Positions 12,211-12,382 of a DNA stretch of 12,382 nucleotides are shown here, one piece after another. The notes under the pieces are model-generated. The model was given only the letters and a program-made list of their open reading frames with translations, ran no database searches and was not told where the DNA came from. Position 1 is the stretch's first letter, and each line of letters begins with the position of its first letter. Source of the stretch: an uncultured Eubacteriales bacterium (GTDB taxonomy: Bacteria; Bacillota; Clostridia; Oscillospirales; Oscillospiraceae); contig CAUABY010000036.1 in the NCBI GenBank assembly GCA_958427375.1, positions 1-12,382 on the forward strand, written 5' to 3'. The position numbers and the translations under genes were made by a program.

Positions 12211-12250
12211 TGAAAAATAACGGGAGACAGTATTCACTTGTCTCCCGTTA
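12211..12250 (-). terminator. Intrinsic terminator after rpsO
   Basis: TAACGGGAGACA (12218-12229) pairs perfectly with TGTCTCCCGTTA (12239-12250). Read on the minus strand it is followed by TTATTTTTCATTTCC. It lies about 40 bases after the rpsO stop and should reduce read-through into pnp. Confidence 0.88.
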
Positions 12251-12290
12251 CTAAAACCTTCATACTCCTCAGATGCGGTTTTCGCAAGTA

Positions 12291-12382
12291 TTACTTGCGG
12301 ATACCAAGCTTTGCGATGATTGCGCGGTAACGCTCGATGTCCTTCTTGGCGAGGTAGTCGAGCAGACGGCGGCGCTTACCGA
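12291..12382 (-). CDS. rpsO: 30S ribosomal protein S15 (uS15), 3' end only
   Basis: The last 29 codons of S15, cut by the window edge. The translated end is GKRRRLLDYLAKKDIERYRAIIAKLGIRK in three parts: the basic GKRRRLLDYL helix start, the DIERYRAII segment and the KLGIRK terminus, all typical of bacterial S15, a primary binder of 16S rRNA. The TAA stop is at 12293-12291. The gene order rpsO then pnp in the same direction is widely conserved in bacteria and confirms the call. Confidence 0.95.
   Translation of the reverse strand, partial: GKRRRLLDYLAKKDIERYRAIIAKLGIRK

Noticed and set aside
1..12382. CRISPR array, tRNA or rRNA genes
   Set aside because: No regularly spaced repeats of 25-40 bases and no cloverleaf or rRNA-like sequence was noticed.

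Overview
The window looks like the chromosome of a GC-rich, Gram-positive anaerobe of the class Clostridia, probably Oscillospiraceae or a relative. The evidence is Clostridia-like S9, L13, S15 and PNPase sequences, strong AGGAGG-type ribosome binding sites, Gram-positive surface proteins, and many hairpin terminators between genes. This placement is inference from sequence style; no search was run.

Layout. 1-570: AT-richer, accessory-looking DNA with the C-terminal remnant of a SLOG-type protein (minus) and two tandem copies of a short GGTTGTCCTAT element. 571-1615: the housekeeping operon rplM-rpsI (minus), with its promoter and terminator. 1616-2508: two 15-bp direct repeats between divergent genes, then a TtcA-type tRNA thiolase (plus). 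2590-7955: a two-gene cell-envelope module (plus), made of an MMPL/RND-type transporter and a very large exported, membrane-anchored GLUG-repeat protein. A 145-nt folded intergenic region in between can mask the second gene's ribosome binding site. 7954-8947: a PnuC-type vitamin B3 precursor transporter with its own promoter and a foldable leader. 8846-9220: noncoding DNA rich in inverted repeats. 9221-9933: a divergent pair of an XRE-type repressor (minus) and a small acidic protein (plus). 9971-12382: pnp (minus), preceded by a large leader hairpin, then the 3' end of rpsO (minus).

How the genes fit together. rplM-rpsI and rpsO-pnp are core translation and RNA-decay loci and make the window chromosomal. 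TtcA modifies tRNA and PnuC imports an NAD precursor. The less conventional part is the transporter plus GLUG protein: the surface protein has two blocks of beta-solenoid repeats split by a methionine-rich helical insert. I suggest, without proof, that it is an extracytoplasmic partner of the transporter. A near-identical 29-bp hairpin occurs twice (8917-8945 and 9902-9930), bracketing the small regulator locus; it serves as the minus-strand terminator for both the regulator and pnp, and it also encodes the last residues of the small plus-strand protein.

No tRNA, rRNA, CRISPR array, intact insertion sequence or recognised riboswitch class was found.
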